Origin: an uncultured Pseudomonadota bacterium
GTDB taxonomy: Bacteria; Pseudomonadota; Gammaproteobacteria; Burkholderiales; SG8-39
Reading direction: 5' to 3'
Length of the DNA stretch: 7,181 nucleotides
Assembly (NCBI GenBank): GCA_903864555.1
Contig: CAIPGJ010000567.1
Span: forward strand, 1-7,181
In this document: piece by piece, positions 6,501 to 7,181 of the stretch
Layout: every line of letters starts with the position of its first letter
How positions within the stretch are numbered: the stretch's first letter is position 1
The notes under the pieces: generated by a model
Database searches by the model: none
The model's input: the letters and a program-made list of their open reading frames with translations, nothing else
Told to the model about the DNA's origin: nothing
Position numbers and translations under genes: made by a program

Positions 6501-6740
6501 GACGAGGCTGCAGGCTGGCTTACCCCCTTGTCAAAGGGGGCCGGACTCGCACTCAGCGCGAGCGGGGGGATTTTAGCCAACCAGTCTCATGCCCAACTGG
6601 ATCAGATCCTGCCGGTAGTCCCCATCATGCTTGTAGCCAGGCAGGTCTGCCTGGGCCGAGCAGCACGCTTGTTGAAAATCCCCCCGCTCGTTCGCTGCAC
6701 TCACGAGTCGGCCCCCTTTGACAAGGGGGTAAACCTCGTC
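6501..6740. repeat. Long imperfect inverted repeat, MITE- or REP-like element
   Basis: Two arms about 75 bases long face each other around roughly 100 bases of unique sequence (6575-6674). Matching blocks: GACGAGG 6501-6507 with 6734-6740; a perfect 24-bp block 6520-6543 with 6709-6732; GACTCG 6544-6549 with 6704-6709; and a 16-bp block 6559-6574 with 6675-6690. Each arm also contains its own small hairpin (CCCCCTT with AAGGGGG at 6523-6540 and 6712-6729). The core contains a further hairpin, CCAGGCAG/CTGCCTGG, at 6637-6654. It lies between convergent genes and has no coding sense. CCCCCTT-hairpin repeats next to CGAGCGGGGGGATTTT are, as I recall, dispersed in many proteobacterial genomes. 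No target-site duplication is obvious at the ends. Confidence 0.7.
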
Positions 6741-6824
6741 GCCTTCCCTGGATCAGCATGAAGCCATGACAATAATCAGTTCGTTTATCCAATAATGACC
6801 TGCATTACTGTCTTGAAATGATCA
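6741..6824. other. AT-rich intergenic tail
   Basis: This stretch between the inverted repeat and the stop of the minus-strand gene is much richer in A and T than the rest of the window. It begins an inverted repeat, AATAATGA (6791-6798) with TCATTATT (6822-6829), separated by 23 bases; the second arm overlaps the stop codon of the quinone oxidoreductase-like gene. A 10-bp palindrome, AATGATCATT, lies at 6817-6826. It may help end minus-strand transcription. I see no gene in it. Confidence 0.4.
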
Positions 6825-7181
6825 TTATTTCATTCCCAGCCGTGCAGCCTCCTCCCCCATCACCAGCGCCACATGGCCGATGTGGCCGCGTGCCAGCGCG
6901 GCGGCGAAGGCGGCGCGGATGTCGTGCAGGGTGAAGACGTCGGTGGTCTCCGGCCGGATCAGACCCTTGGTGGCCCAGTCCCCAAGCTGGTCGAACAGCA
7001 ATCGCACTTGCGCTTCGAAACGCTCGCGCGCATCGAACTTGTAATAGCCCATGTACAGGCCGCGCACCGAGATGTTCTTCACCAGCAGTAGGTTGGCCGG
7101 AATCTTCGGGATGCTGCCGCCGGCAAAGCCGATGGGCACGATGCGGCCTTCGGGGCGCAGGCAGCGCAGTGATTCGAGGAA
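6825..7181 (-). CDS. Quinone oxidoreductase-like MDR family protein, C-terminal part (partial)
   Basis: The last 118 residues of a minus-strand gene that enters from the right edge; the frame is open through 7181, so the GTG near 7139 is internal and not the start. The fragment begins FLESLRCLRPEGRIVPIGFA, the end of the nucleotide-binding fold of medium-chain dehydrogenase/reductases. It continues with IPKIPANLLLVKNISVRGLY, a hallmark of the NADPH:quinone oxidoreductase branch, then LRPETTDVF-type sequence, LHDIRAAFAAALARGHIGHV and a short tail ending RLGMK. Such enzymes reduce quinones or enones with NAD(P)H in the cytosol. No zinc ligands can be judged from this part. It converges on the second Bug gene across the repeat-bearing gap and is probably a separate transcription unit. 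Substrate not predictable. Confidence 0.88.
   Translation of the reverse strand, partial: FLESLRCLRPEGRIVPIGFAGGSIPKIPANLLLVKNISVRGLYMGYYKFDARERFEAQVRLLFDQLGDWATKGLIRPETTDVFTLHDIRAAFAAALARGHIGHVALVMGEEAARLGMK

Noticed and set aside
5405..6580. A 391-codon minus-strand open frame covering the whole second Bug gene
   Set aside because: It is the antisense shadow of a clearly recognisable Bug protein in GC-rich DNA. Its translation is low-complexity (Gly, His, Arg, Ala) with no family motif, and it runs into the intergenic repeat.
6441..6761. A 106-codon plus-strand frame in the last intergenic region
   Set aside because: It is made mainly of the inverted-repeat arms and their unique core, has no ribosome binding site and no protein-like composition.
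1..6935. Similar strings near 5-24 and 6913-6932 (GCGCGGATG...TCGTGCA) hinting at a duplicated dehydrogenase fragment
   Set aside because: The match is short, has a three-base insertion, and is not followed by further similarity on either side. It may simply reflect similar helix codons.

Overview
The window is GC-rich with strong GC bias at third codon positions. It carries two Bug-family (TctC-like) periplasmic solute receptors, a MmgE/PrpD protein and a family III CoA-transferase. That mix is typical of betaproteobacteria of the order Burkholderiales (Alcaligenaceae such as Bordetella or Achromobacter, or their relatives), where Bug receptors are greatly expanded. The assignment is inferred from gene content and composition only; no rRNA or other phylogenetic marker is present.

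Layout from left to right: (a) positions 1-78 may hold the 5' end of a divergent minus-strand gene with a good ribosome binding site, too short to name; (b) a plus-strand MmgE/PrpD protein at 115-1536; (c) an 81-bp convergent gap with a GC-rich hairpin; (d) a minus-strand Bug receptor at 1618-2604; (e) a 208-bp divergent control region with an extended -10-like sequence flanked by two copies of a 12-bp direct repeat; (f) a plus-strand tandem CoA-transferase of about 859 residues starting near 2813; (g) 60 bp further on, a second Bug receptor at 5453-6430, probably cotranscribed; (h) a 394-bp non-coding gap dominated by a long imperfect inverted repeat (6501-6740) resembling a MITE or REP-like element; (i) the C-terminal part of a minus-strand quinone oxidoreductase-like MDR protein running off the right edge.

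The middle genes look like a small carboxylic-acid uptake and catabolism locus. Bug receptors capture an organic acid in the periplasm. The CaiB-type enzyme would convert an acid to its CoA thioester by CoA transfer. MmgE/PrpD proteins act on small di- and tricarboxylates (2-methylcitrate dehydratase, cis-aconitate decarboxylase and related enzymes). The substrate cannot be read from the sequence. No TctA/TctB membrane subunits are in the window, so the receptors must rely on a permease elsewhere or act as sensors.

The most notable observation is in the CoA-transferase. The polypeptide is an internal duplication, and only the first half keeps the expected catalytic Asp (Asp181). The equivalent position in the second half is Gly616, and the TGxGQ motif is also lost there. 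The second half therefore looks like a pseudo-enzyme domain fused to an active one. Otherwise the window resembles ordinary betaproteobacterial accessory metabolism, and I see no defence system, CRISPR array, tRNA or rRNA.
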